This document shows, piece by piece, positions 49,908 to 63,216 of a DNA stretch of 64,000 nucleotides. The stretch is from Stenopsyche tienmushanensis (Eukaryota > Arthropoda > Insecta > Trichoptera > Stenopsychidae): positions 1,798,001 to 1,862,000 of the forward strand of contig WACJ01000274.1 in NCBI GenBank assembly GCA_008973525.1, given 5' to 3'. The first letter of the stretch is position 1, and every line of letters begins with the position of its first letter. The notes under the pieces are model-generated. The model did not search any database. It saw only the letters and a list, made by a program, of their open reading frames with translations, and was not told the DNA's origin. The position numbers and the translations under genes are program-made.

Positions 49908-50112
49908 ATTAAAAGCTTCGCAGTTCGTGGTTTATTGCTTCAGGTCACGTATAGCTCGAGGCGAAGAGCTGGGATCCAAAAGCATATGCACACTCGCTCT
50001 CGTCTCGAAGATCGACTCATTGCGCGCGCATCCTTTTCTCCCCGCCCCCGCAGCCCAAACGTCATTTCACCGGACCAATATGCGCCAACATGGTGCATCC
50101 ATACAATATTTT
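49908..50112. repeat. CpG-bearing repeat, copy 1
   Basis: From CGTGGTTTATTGCTTCAGG through CCCCGCCCCCGCAGCCCAAA to GTGCATCCATACAATATTTT it matches 51852-52020 closely. Both copies include a GC-rich block that is unusual in this AT-rich region. Confidence 0.6.
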
Positions 50113-51790
50113 TACTATATCTATGTTATTTCCGCAAGTGTAAACAGTAAGTTAACATAATTTTATCGCATTCAGATGAACGGTATGGAAGCGCATTAAA
50201 TACGTACAAACAAACATTGATTTTTATATATCAGACTATGCTTATGTTACTCACGCAATCCTTGGCAATGAGTGTACGAAGTTTTATCTAAGTTTTTTAA
50301 GATGTGATTTTTTCATTTGGGATGCCAAAGAGCGATGTATTTTTGTATTTTTAAAAGTTGTAGTGAAGTATTTGAAATGATAGTGGGCAGGCTATGTATC
50401 AAGGCGAACGGATCAAAGGTTGTCGACTGCTATCATGGAGTAGTGTCCTAGAAATACGATGCAATCGTTAATTACATAGTTTTTCTAGAAGAATTCTATA
50501 TATGAGAATAACATCCATTTAACCTGTGCAATAATTTATGGAGCATGAATCAATTCGTATACAACAGTAAATAATTAAAATTATTATACTTGTAGCAAAT
50601 GACTTTGCATTCAAAGATATAAACACTGATAAAACTGTTGTCCAACCTTGAAATTTATTATCCAAAGTTCAATAATTTCGTTTAATCGTAGAATTAATAC
50701 GCAACAAAAAGGTCAAAGTTCTTTCTGTACGAGTTTAACACGCTTTATTCGATTCCCTGGAAGTATGAATATTCAAATATATTTTAGATCCTGATGATGT
50801 CCAAGATGTCCTATGTTTCTGTTTGGAATATTTATTTGGAATTGCATTAAGCATGAGATCGATTTATCACCATAACGGCCACCCTTTGTCAGACCATATC
50901 TGAATGAAGATCATGGGTCGAACAAAGATGGCATTTCCTGATTTAATCACTGGCCATTGTTCAACCCTCGGTATGTCACATTGGATGGAGTGCTGAAATA
51001 TGATGATTCTTGATTCCAGATTATTTATTTTAGATAATCAGTTCTTTTAGCGCCCAATAAATTATATATGCGCTAAATTGCGATATGGATGGTCATATAA
51101 TTTCTCTTCCTTGAAGAATATCCTTTTTTATTTTCTTGTTTGACCATAACTTCTACATATAGGGGAATAATTAGTGGTACATACTTTTATATAGAGATTC
51201 CCCTTATAAAAGTCTCCTATGGGGATCGTCTACATTCGATAACAGTTTTGTACAACTAAAATATAATAACATAGGGGAATTGTCAACTCCTATTCATGCC
51301 CTGTTCTAGAGTCTCATGTAACAGTGATTCCTTCCTTTGTCATATGAATAAATTCAAATATTTCCATACTCAAAGACATTCAATACATGTCGCCTATTGC
51401 GAATCTACAATGTAAATGGAGTGACCAACAGATAACGTGGATTCAATGTGGACCCAAATCGACTTGTTCAGAAGGATGTGTTGAGAAATCTACATTAAAA
51501 AAGATCCGGGATATGTTCAATATAAAGTTCCATGATTTGAGAGTTTCAATTAGATTTGGAACTTGATTTTGAAGCTTTTGCTGACAATTGCATCCAATTT
51601 GATCTGAGCAACACAACTAATTCACACCGTGTGTACATATTTTTAAACTATCTTTGCAGGTTATCAGCTATTTGATGGATAATCAGATAAAGCCGTCTTT
51701 GAATTTAAAACGAAATAATCTAAAATGAAATATGGTTACGACCTAAATGGCTTGTCTCTATGTAACACGACCAAAACAAATTATATTTAT
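50113..51790. other. Gene-free DNA between two repeat copies
   Basis: Low-complexity AT-rich sequence with short chance frames. No transposon end or coding signal is recognised. Confidence 0.45.
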
Positions 51791-52025
51791 ATATTAAACT
51801 AGCGAATACCCGGCATGCGTTGCAATGCCATAAGCGTTTAATAATTATTTGAAAGAAACGCAGTACGTGGTTTATTGCTTCAGGTTACGTGTAGCGCAGG
51901 CGAAGAGCTCTCGAAGGTTGACTTATTGCGGGCGCATCCTTTTCTCCCCGCCCCCGCAGCCCAAACGTCATTTCACCGGACCAATATGCGCCAACATGGT
52001 GCATCCATACAATATTTTTGCTAAT
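51790..52025. repeat. CpG-bearing repeat, copy 2 with CCGGCATGCGTTGC end
   Basis: It begins ACTAGCGAATACCCGGCATG and continues into the sequence shared with copy 1. The opening resembles the 'ACTAGCGA..CCCGGC' ends common in arthropod repeats of uncertain class. Confidence 0.5.
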
Positions 52026-53186
52026 TTTACTGAAAAGTTGTTGTTCCTAGTTATCCAGTGTTTTTGTGTTTATATAGTGTTTTTTTTCTGCTCCTTTAGT
52101 TTTCCAGCCGCTGGCCAGTAGTTTAGGATGAAAGGTGTCACATAATGCAAATGCCCAGAAGGGATGGGGACCTCCAAAAACCAAGTAGTGTTTCGTGGAT
52201 ACATTATTTATACATAGGTAGCATTTTTGTAGTTGTAATGGTTAGAAGCACTAGGTAGTTATGCTATATCAGTTACGAATAAATAAATAGATACTATCAC
52301 ATTTTTTTGCATGCCATTCGTCTAGTGTTTCTGTTCTTATATTCAACCGAGCGGAACGAATCTGGAGTCATTAGTCCGTGTACGTAGGCGACACATCGAC
52401 GTCATCTGGGTGAGACAAAGTGGGAGCTTCTGTTGCGATGTAGCGATGCTTCATCAGGGATTTTGGAGCTCCACAACATCACACCATCATATTAAAAAAA
52501 TGCATTAACTAAAACTATTTGTTGTGGACATCACAATTGCATTGATAGATTTTGATCATTGAAGACATTTACATGTTATATTTGGATAAATTCAAACAAT
52601 CCATTGATGCAAGATCATAAATTGACTAAGGAATCATTAGCTCAATACAACAATACATCGAAGATACTTCTCAAAAACAAAGTTGGATTACATCCCAGAA
52701 AATCACACTTTATATATAGGATCATTTTATATAGGATTAAGTCTTATATTAATACCCGATTATTGACACGTATTTTTGGCTATGAATTTACAAAATAGCT
52801 ATTTTTAAAGACACCTTGAGTCGATCTACTTTGCAACAATAGATTGATGGGATCAAAATAAATTACAAGGCTATTAAAAAAATAAGGTCCAATAAACCCA
52901 ATCCATTATGAAGCACAAATGTGTTTATAGCCTTTTTTTGTAAAACTGATAACAATGCGTGTTTACAATTGAATTATATAACAAGATGATGATTGAAAAA
53001 TTTGTGGAAGTGTATCGTTTTAATACATTGCATAAATTGCATTTTTTTATAATATTTTTGTAAGATTGTAAAAAAAAATGTTTAAAAAAATTGCATTAAA
53101 AATGTAGTTTTCGCTATTGGTTATAAATGATTGATGTAGGATTTAGTATTTTCATGTTTATCACGTTTGAATCAAGTGATTTAGAG

Positions 53187-53215
53187 CAGTGTTTCGCAAC
53201 CTTTTTGCTGTTATA
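53187..53215. repeat. hAT-like terminal sequence
   Basis: CAGTGTTTCGCAACCTTTTT resembles the CAGTG-type ends of hAT elements. No partner end was found. Confidence 0.35.
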
Positions 53216-54689
53216 CACCCGCTATAAAATGCAGTAATCCGTTTAACGCTATCTTTATTAACGCTGATGCAATTATTCCTGCCGATGGATTAGGAAATTA
53301 TATCATCGATCAAAGAGATGACGAAAATAATTGGTGTATTTTCTTGCCATTAAAAACCGTTTAACCAGAGAAACAGAAATAATAAATGTGATAAGCATAT
53401 AATATTAATAGGACCGGAATATAATCAAAATTTTGAGACTTGATTCGAGACTGTATTTTAGGCTCAGTTTGTATCGAGACACGGTTCAGGAAACACATTT
53501 TTTTGTTACTATTATAAAGTCGGAATTGTGAATGCTTATTTTCATTTTGCATTATTTTTTAATGTTATTTATAAATAATTCCAAGGCCAACATCAATGAA
53601 AAACGTTTGCGTCATGGTCAATAGTCGAAGAAATAAAAAAAATATAGAAGCGTATGTATATTTTTTAAACTTAATAGGTGGGTAAAAACCGATGATAGAA
53701 AATTTAGGAACCTCGAAACTCCCTGGACATGCAATTTTTCTACAAATTGTCGCTAATCGCATTAGAACAGCGACACCGATCAGTTTAATGGATTTTTTCA
53801 GGTTCGGGATCTGTTCCTATCCCTAAATCATAAATACTGTCCACACAGATCTGTACGTTTCATCACATTAACTTTATATACAAAAAAAAACATGTTAAAC
53901 TTTATTTTTACTCAATTTTAATGAACATGTTGTATACAGATAGCATCAATATTATATTTAACTTAAAAATTATCTATAAAAACTAACTATAAAAACTATC
54001 GACTAACGTATCAAGACTCACATTTTTCACATACAAATTATTTTTGTACATTTTGTGTATACAAATATTAGCATACCTGAAATAATCAATTTTCACTACT
54101 CATTATTCTAATTTTCTATCATTAATAGATTTTCGCATGCACATTTATCATTCCTCATATACGTTTTGAGATTTTGCCGTAGACGTTGGTGTTTTTTTAA
54201 TTTGTCTAAAGTAAACAAGCAAAAAAAGTAGAAAGATCTACAGTTGATGTTTCGAATCGTATAATATGAATGAATTTGCTTTTGTTAATGCATAATTTGT
54301 TATTGAAAATGAATTTTAATAGACGGTGAAGCATATGTTTTTATAAAAAAAATCATAAAAATACCGAAAACAATATGTTTATGATTTTTTTGGATTTTTT
54401 TATATTCAACAAATATATACATCTAATTCGTCATCAAAACGATTCATCAAAGCACATTTATTTTATTGGAATGCGGCCCACAGTTTGATTTTGACTAATT
54501 TTAGGATTGTGGAATTTTAAAACAAACCAAATGAAACTATATTCCAAATTTGGTTACAATACGATGAGTTGTTGTAAAGAATTATAATATTAAAAAAAAA
54601 CTAAATGGCATACTGCTTGTTGGAATTTTTACTTTTTTATAGTCACTCTCTGTCTCAAACTTCTTGTTAGCACAGCCGTAACAAGGGTA

Positions 54690-55290
54690 TGAAGGGTGTG
54701 GCAATTGCATCCTTTAGATTGTCTAGTTGGAAACAATATTTTGTTGAATTGATTGTTTCACCTTGCTGAAGTAGCTCATAATGAACTCCCCCCCTTTCCA
54801 GTCCCACCAAATGCATAGCAAAACTTTTTCTGGATGTAGGCCAGGTTTAGCTACAGTTAAAGCTTCTGTACCCTTGGTCCAAGACCGTTTACGTTGGATA
54901 TTCTCATAGAGTATCCAACTTTCATCTCCAGTGACAAGTCTCTTCAAAAAAGGTTGGCTATTATGTCGTTGAAGAAGAAGATCGCATTTTGAAATACGCT
55001 AAAGTTTATTTGAGTCAGCCAGTTCATGAGGAAGCCACACATCTGAACGATTGATGTAGTCCAATTTTGTCAGATGATTATGGACGGATGTTCGTGGAAT
55101 TTCTAACTTGTTAGCTATTTCGCGAACAGTATATCGCGGGTTTTCTTCAACCATGGCTATGATTAGATCTGTGTTCATCTGCGAAAGAAACTTATGAGAC
55201 AACCTAATATATTCGTACTTGTTGCAATTTTTTTCTACAAAAATAAAACTTGGGGAGATGAAAATGCTCTCAATTTCTACATCTTTCAAA
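54690..55290 (-). mobile_element. Mariner transposase fragment, mauritiana-like
   Basis: Minus-strand frames: MVEENPRYTVREIANKLEIP, then SVHNHLTKLDYINRSDVWLP near 55020-55200, then FLKRLVTGDESWILYENIQ, RKRSW and KVLLCIWWDWKG near 54770-54960. The order and motifs are those of mariner transposase. A gap at about 54965-55010 and the missing C-terminus show truncation. Confidence 0.75.
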
Positions 55291-55329
55291 ATTGCCTATA
55301 TGCCGATTGTATAGATCATTAACCCAAAT

Positions 55330-55577
55330 TTATCAACTAATAATGATATGTGAATGATATAATGAATCGATTTCAATTGTATTGTTTACGTTCACTAGAA
55401 TAAATGACCGAATATTGTGTGCTGTCGACAGTGTTAATTTATTTATGTACAAGCTTCATACACGCTGCGACGGTCTTGACAGATAAATGGATTTGTACGG
55501 ATGATAAGTGGCGGACATACGAATATAGCATCTAAATTTATGATGATTTTAAATTAGTTCACTACTCAAAGGGTTAA
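55330..55577 (+). repeat. Repeat family A copy
   Basis: It starts by the 5' motif AACCCAAATTTATCAACTAA, holds the CTTCATACACGCTGCGACGG core and ends CACTACTCAAAGGGTTAA. A mariner fragment abuts its left side. Confidence 0.6.
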
Positions 55578-56302
55578 ATATAAAATGTATAAAAATGAAA
55601 TGCCTACAAACTACTTTATGAAAGATTTATTGGCTGTGTTCAAAGTTGACGACCAAACAACAACTGAATGGGTGGTTATTTCAGGCAATCATGTAGAACA
55701 ATTCTGATTTTTAAGCATACGTTTATATTGACTTTCTTTGATAAAAGGTCGAATATACGGCCAGATTAAAACGATTATCATTGAACTTGAGATAAAATGA
55801 GTTGCTCTTTCCGAAGATAAAGATAAAGCGTACATTGTCATTGATTCAGCTAATGCCATAATATTTCATTGCAGTACAAAGTGTGTCGAGTTTGAACGTC
55901 GTAAATAACGTTCTTCGGCGTTTTCATGCAATAACGTCGATCGTAAATCAATAACGCATTACAAAGATTATATTTTGCCATCAAATATTTTTGAAAAAAA
56001 GTGTCACAATAGCAACAAGGCATTATTGACTATGACGTTGGAGTTTGACGTCAAACAATATTGCGCAATATCGACGCAATATGCGTATTTTTTTAATATT
56101 TGAACATATTTTCATCCGTTTTTAATGAACTATAAATTATTTATTCACTATTATGTCTATATTTATGTATGAAAACCATCAGGTAAAAATATTCAACTTA
56201 AATCTATTTAAAATATCATCAAAATAAGTACGCAATCCAATAAAATCTGCTATAATAGATGGATAAAAAATTACAATGTAAGATATAAAGATATGGAAGA
56301 TT

Positions 56303-56796
56303 CAAAGCCCCGTAGCAAGTATCTAACTCCCTCCCCCCCTAATTTATTTTTTAAAGTTAACTACTACTATTATAAATGGAATATATTAAATACTATTATA
56401 ATGTATGTTTTAAAATAATATACAAATTTATTCCCAAAAGTACCCGATCTAACGTATAGATGACGGTTAAGTGTTTCCGCGATCATACAGATCGTATAAA
56501 ATGTCACAAAATGTCCCAAAAGAGGACGGTGTGACCACAAGGTTTGTATGTCCAATTGGTCCGCTTTTCAGACCGCTGATACGACGAATGAGCGCCTCGC
56601 GATCGGGTGCCATATTTGAACATGTTTACAGAACAATTACAAACTCTCATTATGAAACGAAGTTGTCTGAAGAAGGCCGATCGGGTGGATTGTTTAAATT
56701 TTCCAATCCAAATATTGTTGTCATTATTTTATATCGCATTCTACGTATTACGCCCGTGGCGGGAGCCTGCTTTGCCACGCCCTTGTTACGGCCCTG
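56303..56796 (-). mobile_element. hAT-like element, about 494 bp
   Basis: On the minus strand it begins CAGGGCCGTAACAAGGGCG at 56796 and ends GCTACGGGGCTTTG at 56303. The two ends are imperfect inverted repeats. I do not see a clear 8-bp duplication. Confidence 0.6.
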
Positions 56797-57039
56797 ATGT
56801 TCACTATTCATCGTTTGCTTAAGAATGAGGTAGATCATTGCTGCTGCTGTTGCTGAAAATGCTGATGGATATAGATGGCTTTATGAATTCGGTATAACTT
56901 ATTTTTAAGATGTTATATCTATTATTGTACTCGATCTTTACGGAGTTAAGTTAATGCAAACTGTATCTTAATTAGTCGTTTCAATCTCTCTTCAAAATAA
57001 AATGAAAAAAATTGGCTATTATACAAATACTTGATTAAC

Positions 57040-57473
57040 CTATATGGTAGGACGGTCGTCTATTTGCGAGCGAATTCCAGTGATTCAGAAAGAGCATCAC
57101 GTTGAGCTCGAAGACAGACAAAGACGGAGAGATTATCTTGCAGGTCGGAGATTCTGAATGGGAAACAGAGACGGAGAAAATATCTTGCGCGTGTCGTACG
57201 ATTGTATAGATCGTTAACCCAAATTTATCGACTAATAATGATATGTGAATGATATAATGAATCGATTTCGATTGTGTTGTTTACGTTTACTGGAAGAAAT
57301 GACCGAATATTGTGTGCTGTCGCCAGTGTTAATTTATTTATGTACAAGCTTCATACACGCTACGACGGTCTTGACAGATAAATGGATTTGTACGGATAAT
57401 AAGTGGCGGACAAACGAATATAGCACCTAAGAATATGAAGATTTTAAATTAGCTCACTGCTCAAAGAGTTAAT
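57040..57473 (+). repeat. Repeat family A copy, long
   Basis: It includes the distal part with GACGGAGA repeats shared with 48610-49030, the core, and the end CACTGCTCAAAGAGTTAA. Confidence 0.6.
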
Positions 57474-60400
57474 GCACCAATATACAAATAAAAATAATGA
57501 AATAAAATTGCCGTGATGCAATAATGCTAATCTAGTATGTCGACGTACTTGCGGGATTAGTAACAACCCCTTGCGCGCGTATCCGCAAACGAGAGAAAAT
57601 ATGTTTTCTACGTCGACATCGGAATGTCTCGCTGCTATCTTTTCAAGATGAAGCAGTTTTTAACTTTTTGAAGACTTGTAAATAAGCATTTCGAACCAGA
57701 CTAGCTGTATTTTGTCCATTTGTTCCTATCCTCATCAGAACCGATCCGATAATTGAATGGACTGCTTAGAATCTAAGCCTTAGATCATTCGATTGTAAGC
57801 GATTGTGGGGGCTGAGCGTAGCCCGAGGGACTCGATCTTCCCTAGGGAACTTCACCCTACGCAACAATTTTATTGATCATATTTTCAAGCCGTCCAGCGT
57901 TTTTATATAATTTTAAGAGTTGCATTTATTATTATCATAGTGCAGCGGTATGCAGTTCATTATTGGACTAAAACAGGGGTGGCCAACATATGCACCAAAT
58001 GTGGAGCATTGAAATCTACAATTTCATCATAAAATTCCAATAAATTACTCCAACAAAATTATAATCACGAGTGATCAATGGCTATGAAAATATATCGAAC
58101 ACCTAGCATAATGAGCATATCTGGCGAAACACGGTTATAATTCTGTATTTTGAGCATTGTATTGAAAAAAAAAACTCAATATAATAGTTGCATTATTATT
58201 TTTGAAGATTATCAGTACAAAATATTCTTGGGACGATGTCCCATCATCCATATATGGTTAAATAGTATATTGGTACGCTAAGAAGTTGCATCAATATTTT
58301 ATTTATTGTTGCAAATCGACTGAATTGATCATATCGTATATACACTTTCAAAAATAGATAACCTGAACAAATCTTATTCGAAACGATCAAAAAACCTGAT
58401 CTATCCAATTTATTGACATTATGATTTTTTTTGTTCAGAGTCTCGATTTGAATCCACACATTCATAATGAGAATTCAAAATAAAAAATAACCCACTTTAT
58501 GAACACTTGGTAATATTATGCTAAAATAATCAGTATGTATGCTTAAATAATATTATTTTCTGGTAGAGTATTTTTGGATGTATTTACGTGTTTGTCCACG
58601 TATTAAAAGATCGTAATTCAAATATAGCTCTTGGATGATTACGTACATGTTTATTTTGATTTTGAAACGATGCTCTTATGAATATCGAACGATCTGAGTA
58701 TTTAGAATAATTTTAACTTCAGCCAGTGTCTGAGTACCAAAAATAGACAAGCATAAGTTTGTCATGCAAATTAAGAAATCTATTTACGACTTTCGTACTT
58801 CAGAAAATACAAATGATGTTTATTTTTTGCACGACTGTAGAAAAACCGAACAAAATATTCTTATGCATATCCGATTGATTCGCTTGTAGCATTGCACATT
58901 AATTGAGCAATGGCAGATAAACTTAAAAAACAAGAAAAAATTGTTGTGAAATCCTAGAACTCATCGATAATAAGTATGACGAAAAATTACATACACTAAG
59001 AGGTAATTTATTGATAAAGTAGGTCATTCATAAAATTACAGAAAACTTAAAGAAGTTATTGGCAATGAAAAGGCATTTGAATTGATGTGACATTAATACC
59101 TAATGCAGTAAATGCACATAAGATCAAATAAATGCACCAATTCGATGAAAAACAATAATAAATATGGTTAAATTCTGTATACCAGATGTGGCTATTAAAT
59201 AACGAGACTGGGCTTAAATAGATCGAATCATTCCATGCAGATTGAAAATGGATGAGTAACATTGGTCTCGAACAAGCATACCTAACTATTTCAAGTTTAA
59301 TATTGGGCGAGCCTTCCAGAATGATTCAGAAATAAAATATAATAATTTTGACTTTAAAACAATTTCATAAATTATCAGGACAATGCTCCAATCCACATTT
59401 AATATCCTATGTACTCACTATTTTTTAAAATATCAAAATTGCTCTCCAAACAATCCAGACGATACATGGACGACATACATGGAAGGCCAAAATGTAACAG
59501 GGCATGCAGGTAGAAGGGTATAGTGAAGGATAAATTATCTCATCAAATAAAAAGATACATCATCAATGTCATTTAGAAAGTATTGAAGAAGATACTTAAG
59601 CCATTAAATGCAAAAATATCAGATCATTTTGCATACAGTGTTATTGACATTTTTTAACTGTTTTAGTTTTTTTATGCAAAAAGTATTAAATATAAAATGT
59701 TGATATGTAGTATATTGACTAGGCGATATTTATTGAACATAAAAATATTTTTTTTAAATTGAAAACGTATGGTAGTGGGAGTGGGAGGAGCCATGTATGT
59801 CGGTGCGCGAGTGATGACATTCTTCACCATGGAAGTCTTAAGTTCTCAACAAGTTATTTGTAGCAAAAAAATTAAACATATTTTTACTTTGTATAATATT
59901 GTGTTTAGCTTAGACTATAATTAAAAAGAAATATTGAAAAATAAAAAAATAGTGAGCGATCGAAGAAAAGTTTGTGTTTTTACCAACATTTTTTTACAGT
60001 TTTTTGTTTATTAAATAAATACTTTTCAATATTTTTGGATAATTGTAGTCTATACGATGAAAAAGTTTATTATACACATGTCTGCCAAATTTTATAAAGA
60101 ATGCTCATCTAGAGCGTGTGGGATCACTTCCATAAGCTTGGAAAAAGTAGTTTTGAGAAAAACGCGTTTAAAGTTTCTTCTCTCCTCAGTTTCACGAAGC
60201 GCAGCTCCTCCTCGTCGGTCTATAACTTTGCGAATTTAATTTAAATTGACTTGAAATTTGATGAACGTATTCTTAAACATTGGTTCTTTTCGTTGTACGA
60301 AGAAAAAAGAAGTTTTTTTTTAAACCAACAAGGTAGAAACATCCCTTAACAAAACTTATGCAAGCGAAGACATCAAAATAAGCAAGTAAATTTAGAGCAT

Positions 60401-61085
60401 ATTAGTGATTAAATATACCATGATACTTTTTAACACCTTGCGGTCCGAGAAACCTTATATTTGAGCTTAAATTCTTACAGGTTTATACATTTATTGATAG
60501 ATATTAATCATAATTTGATAAAGCGCATTGGTTGCTGGAATATATTATTATAAATTATTGGGTTCAAATTCAAATTGGCGGATAAAATTTAATCAATAAC
60601 TGTATCCTAATTTAATCACTGTTGAGTTTTGGTATAGTGGTTTAAATCAAATCTAGGTTTAGTTTCAAATCCAGATTATGGAAAATATTTTACTGCAACA
60701 ACAAATTTAGAAGATTGGAAATATTCATATTTCCAAGCGATGTGAAAGGCAAATAGAAAACCACCACATGAAAAACATTTTCTTTAAAATAACCCCATAT
60801 GGAGATCACTTACGTTTGTCAAATAAACCTAATTTATAGATAATCTACGTTCTAAAATGGATATGGGATCATAATAATCGTATGCTTCATGAGATATTAG
60901 TGACGGTTGAGGATAATAATTTTAAATATAAATACATGCTGTTTTTTGCTCATATTTTTTTAATATGTATACAATTTTTTTACTGTCTATTAATTTTTTA
61001 AACAAAAAATCTACTTGTGCAAGAGCCGTAGCTTAAAAAATCTTTGACGTAAAAACATTTTCATTTGAAATATCAATTTTCAATC
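57474..61085. other. Gene-free DNA with minor repeats
   Basis: A hAT-type start CAGGGGTGGCCAAC lies at 57972. A repeat-like stretch at 60150-60350 resembles the ARMC5 intron 10 insert. Nothing else is supported. Confidence 0.5.
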
Positions 61086-61094
61086 AAATGACTT

Positions 61095-61145
61095 CAACCT
61101 GGTCCCTACCGCCCACTCGTGGGCATTCAAGCTTTCATGGCGGAT
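61095..61145. repeat. Short hairpin repeat, copy 3 (rearranged)
   Basis: CCCTACCGCCCACTCGTGGGC is followed by ATTCAAGCTTTCATGGCGG, the reverse of the core in copies 1 and 2. Confidence 0.5.
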
Positions 61146-61260
61146 GTTAGATCTATGAAAGATGATGTAACTTTAGAGGAGATTGAAAGATTAAGTAGCC
61201 ATCTCAACGAGATTAAATTGGATATGGGAAAACGATTTGAAGATATATTGAACTTATAAG
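61140..61260 (+). pseudogene. Possible hAT transposase remnant
   Basis: MADVRSMKDDVTLEEIERL, then LNEIKLDMGKRFEDIL, ends at a stop at about 61258. The last phrase resembles a segment found in hAT-derived transposase proteins. Short and tentative. Confidence 0.3.
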
Positions 61261-61739
61261 TTATTGAAGAGTAATATTGAAGAGGCTAATACACCTTTCT
61301 AAGAAAATCTGTTAGATATTATGTAGAATCAGGCTTCAATGCTACATCAAGCAGAAAAATCGTTTAAATATTTGCGAAAGAGGAGACTTCCGTTTGGTCC
61401 GTATGAAAATCGAATCAAATATTTAGTTTCGCAGGATCATAATTAATTAAGTTGCGTTAAATTTTGTTACTGTGGAACCGGTGGGCGTTTACAAAATTTT
61501 ACTACTCACAAAGATGGAGTAAAAGTGGACTGTAGAAATAAAATAATTAACTAACCCGACCAAAACGTGTTAAAAAAAAGTCCTCCAATGCATTTTATCA
61601 GAATTGTTAATAGTACGTGAGGCAGCGACCGATTTTTGTTTATACTGTACAATAAAATTACAGTGTAAAAAGCTTTCAACGTTGCGGATATTAATATTAA
61701 TTTTCAAACCCTGAATAATTGTATTGTATATACCGGTAT

Positions 61740-62480
61740 TAAATTAAAATCTACAAAGCTGATTTTTTGTCTATAATTAGTTCACATTAATTATTATTAA
61801 ATAAACGTCGTCTTTTTACGATTCAAGATGGCTTTGGTAGACGTAGCGCGGGAACTTGATCGAAGTACTGCAACTTTCAAAACATAGTAATATTAAACTA
61901 TATAAAATATTGATTATTAGCAGCCAGGGCCGTAACAAGGGAGTGGCATATTCGGGTGTTGTGTCCGATCGTGAGCCACTCATTCGCCATGTTCATGCGG
62001 CCCGAAAAGCGGACCGGTTGAACGCACAGACCTTGTGGCTACTCCGTTCATTTTTTTAAGGGTTTTTTGTGTAATTTTCGGTGATAAATGAGTATTCGGG
62101 GCCTTCTATAACCTGTACTATCATGGAAGCCCCCTCAAACGGATCAGGTACCTTTGGAGCTATATTCGTATATTATTTTAAAATATACATTATAATAATA
62201 TTTAATAGATTGCATTTATAAGAGTGTTTATTTAACTTTTTTATTGGATTTTCGGGGGGGAGGCGCAATTTAGATCCTTAGTTCAAGCTCTGTTAGCAGC
62301 TACAACATACTTTCAGTCTTGTAGGTATGAGATATTTATATAATATTTATTTTACAGGTCTCAAAAATTGTTATAAATGACGACAACAACGTCATCGCGG
62401 TAGAATGCCATTTTATTTATTTATAATATCAAAACAACAAAATGAGAAAGAATCAGCTTTGTAGGAATAATTGCACAAAT
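61740..62480. repeat. Interspersed repeat interrupted by a hAT-like element
   Basis: Two halves (61740-61924 and 62293-62480) match the continuous copy at 23930-24270. Confidence 0.7.
61925..62292 (+). mobile_element. hAT-like MITE, 368 bp, with 8-bp target duplication
   Basis: The element starts CAGGGCCGTAAC and ends GTTCAAGCTCTG. TTAGCAGC is repeated directly at 61917-61924 and 62293-62300. The 8-bp duplication and CAG...CTG ends are hAT features. Compared with 12928-13620 it lacks an internal block of about 260 bp. Confidence 0.8.
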
Positions 62481-62679
62481 AATTACCTAAAGACCGCAAT
62501 GGGTTAGTGTAATCTTTAAAGATAGAATACCCAAGTATTATAATAGTGAGGAATAGATTAATGAGCTAGAACGTTAGTCAGATCATAAGATATGGCGATT
62601 GGATGAAATATAACAGAATTATATACCTGAAAGACACAGCGTAACCAAAGAAACTATTATTTGCTAGATGGGTCATGAA

Positions 62680-62700
62680 CAATGATGATGATGATGATAT
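62680..62700. repeat. GAT microsatellite
   Basis: A run of GAT units, with a shorter one near 16280-16293. Confidence 0.6.
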
Positions 62701-63153
62701 CCATACAACCTTATTATCACATAGAAACTTCAATGAATAAGTAATGTACAGAATGTCTTATTGCATATCATTTGATATTAATTGTTTTGGCCTTAAATTC
62801 AAAATAATCAAATATGTCTGACTAACAATACGGTGCATTTTTTTCACATGTGATTAAAAATAAACAAAATAATTATTAAGAATTATAATAAAATGATTTT
62901 CCGGAGTGGATTTTAAAGGTGTATTTAAAATATTTAATGGTGAGTAATTATATTTTATAACGGACGCGAGCATGCGTTTAAAAAAGGGATGATAGTGTAT
63001 TGGGTCAATATTGCGCAATAAGGGTACACGCTCGCGCCGTACGCAAGTGTCGCGTGGCCACAGTTGGCATCCGCCGTTCAACGGAGTGGGTGGTTTCTTC
63101 GTCGTTTCGTCGTCTGCCTCGTTTCGTCGGCATCGATCGTCTTAGCGATACAA

Positions 63154-63216
63154 ATGAATAAGGAAGACTGTATTAAAGAATGGCAGGATTTGGCCTCCGA
63201 TTTCAAGGGCCTGGAG
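63154..63216 (+). CDS. Possible first coding exon of an unidentified gene (partial)
   Basis: After a locally GC-richer, CpG-containing stretch (about 63010-63150), the first ATG at 63154 opens 21 codons (MNKEDCIKEWQDLASDFKGLE) up to a GAG/gttgta donor-like site at 63217. The peptide is charged and looks helical. The AT content rises abruptly after the donor. The rest of the gene would lie beyond the window. This is an inference from composition and a plausible splice site only; I do not recognise the protein. Confidence 0.35.
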
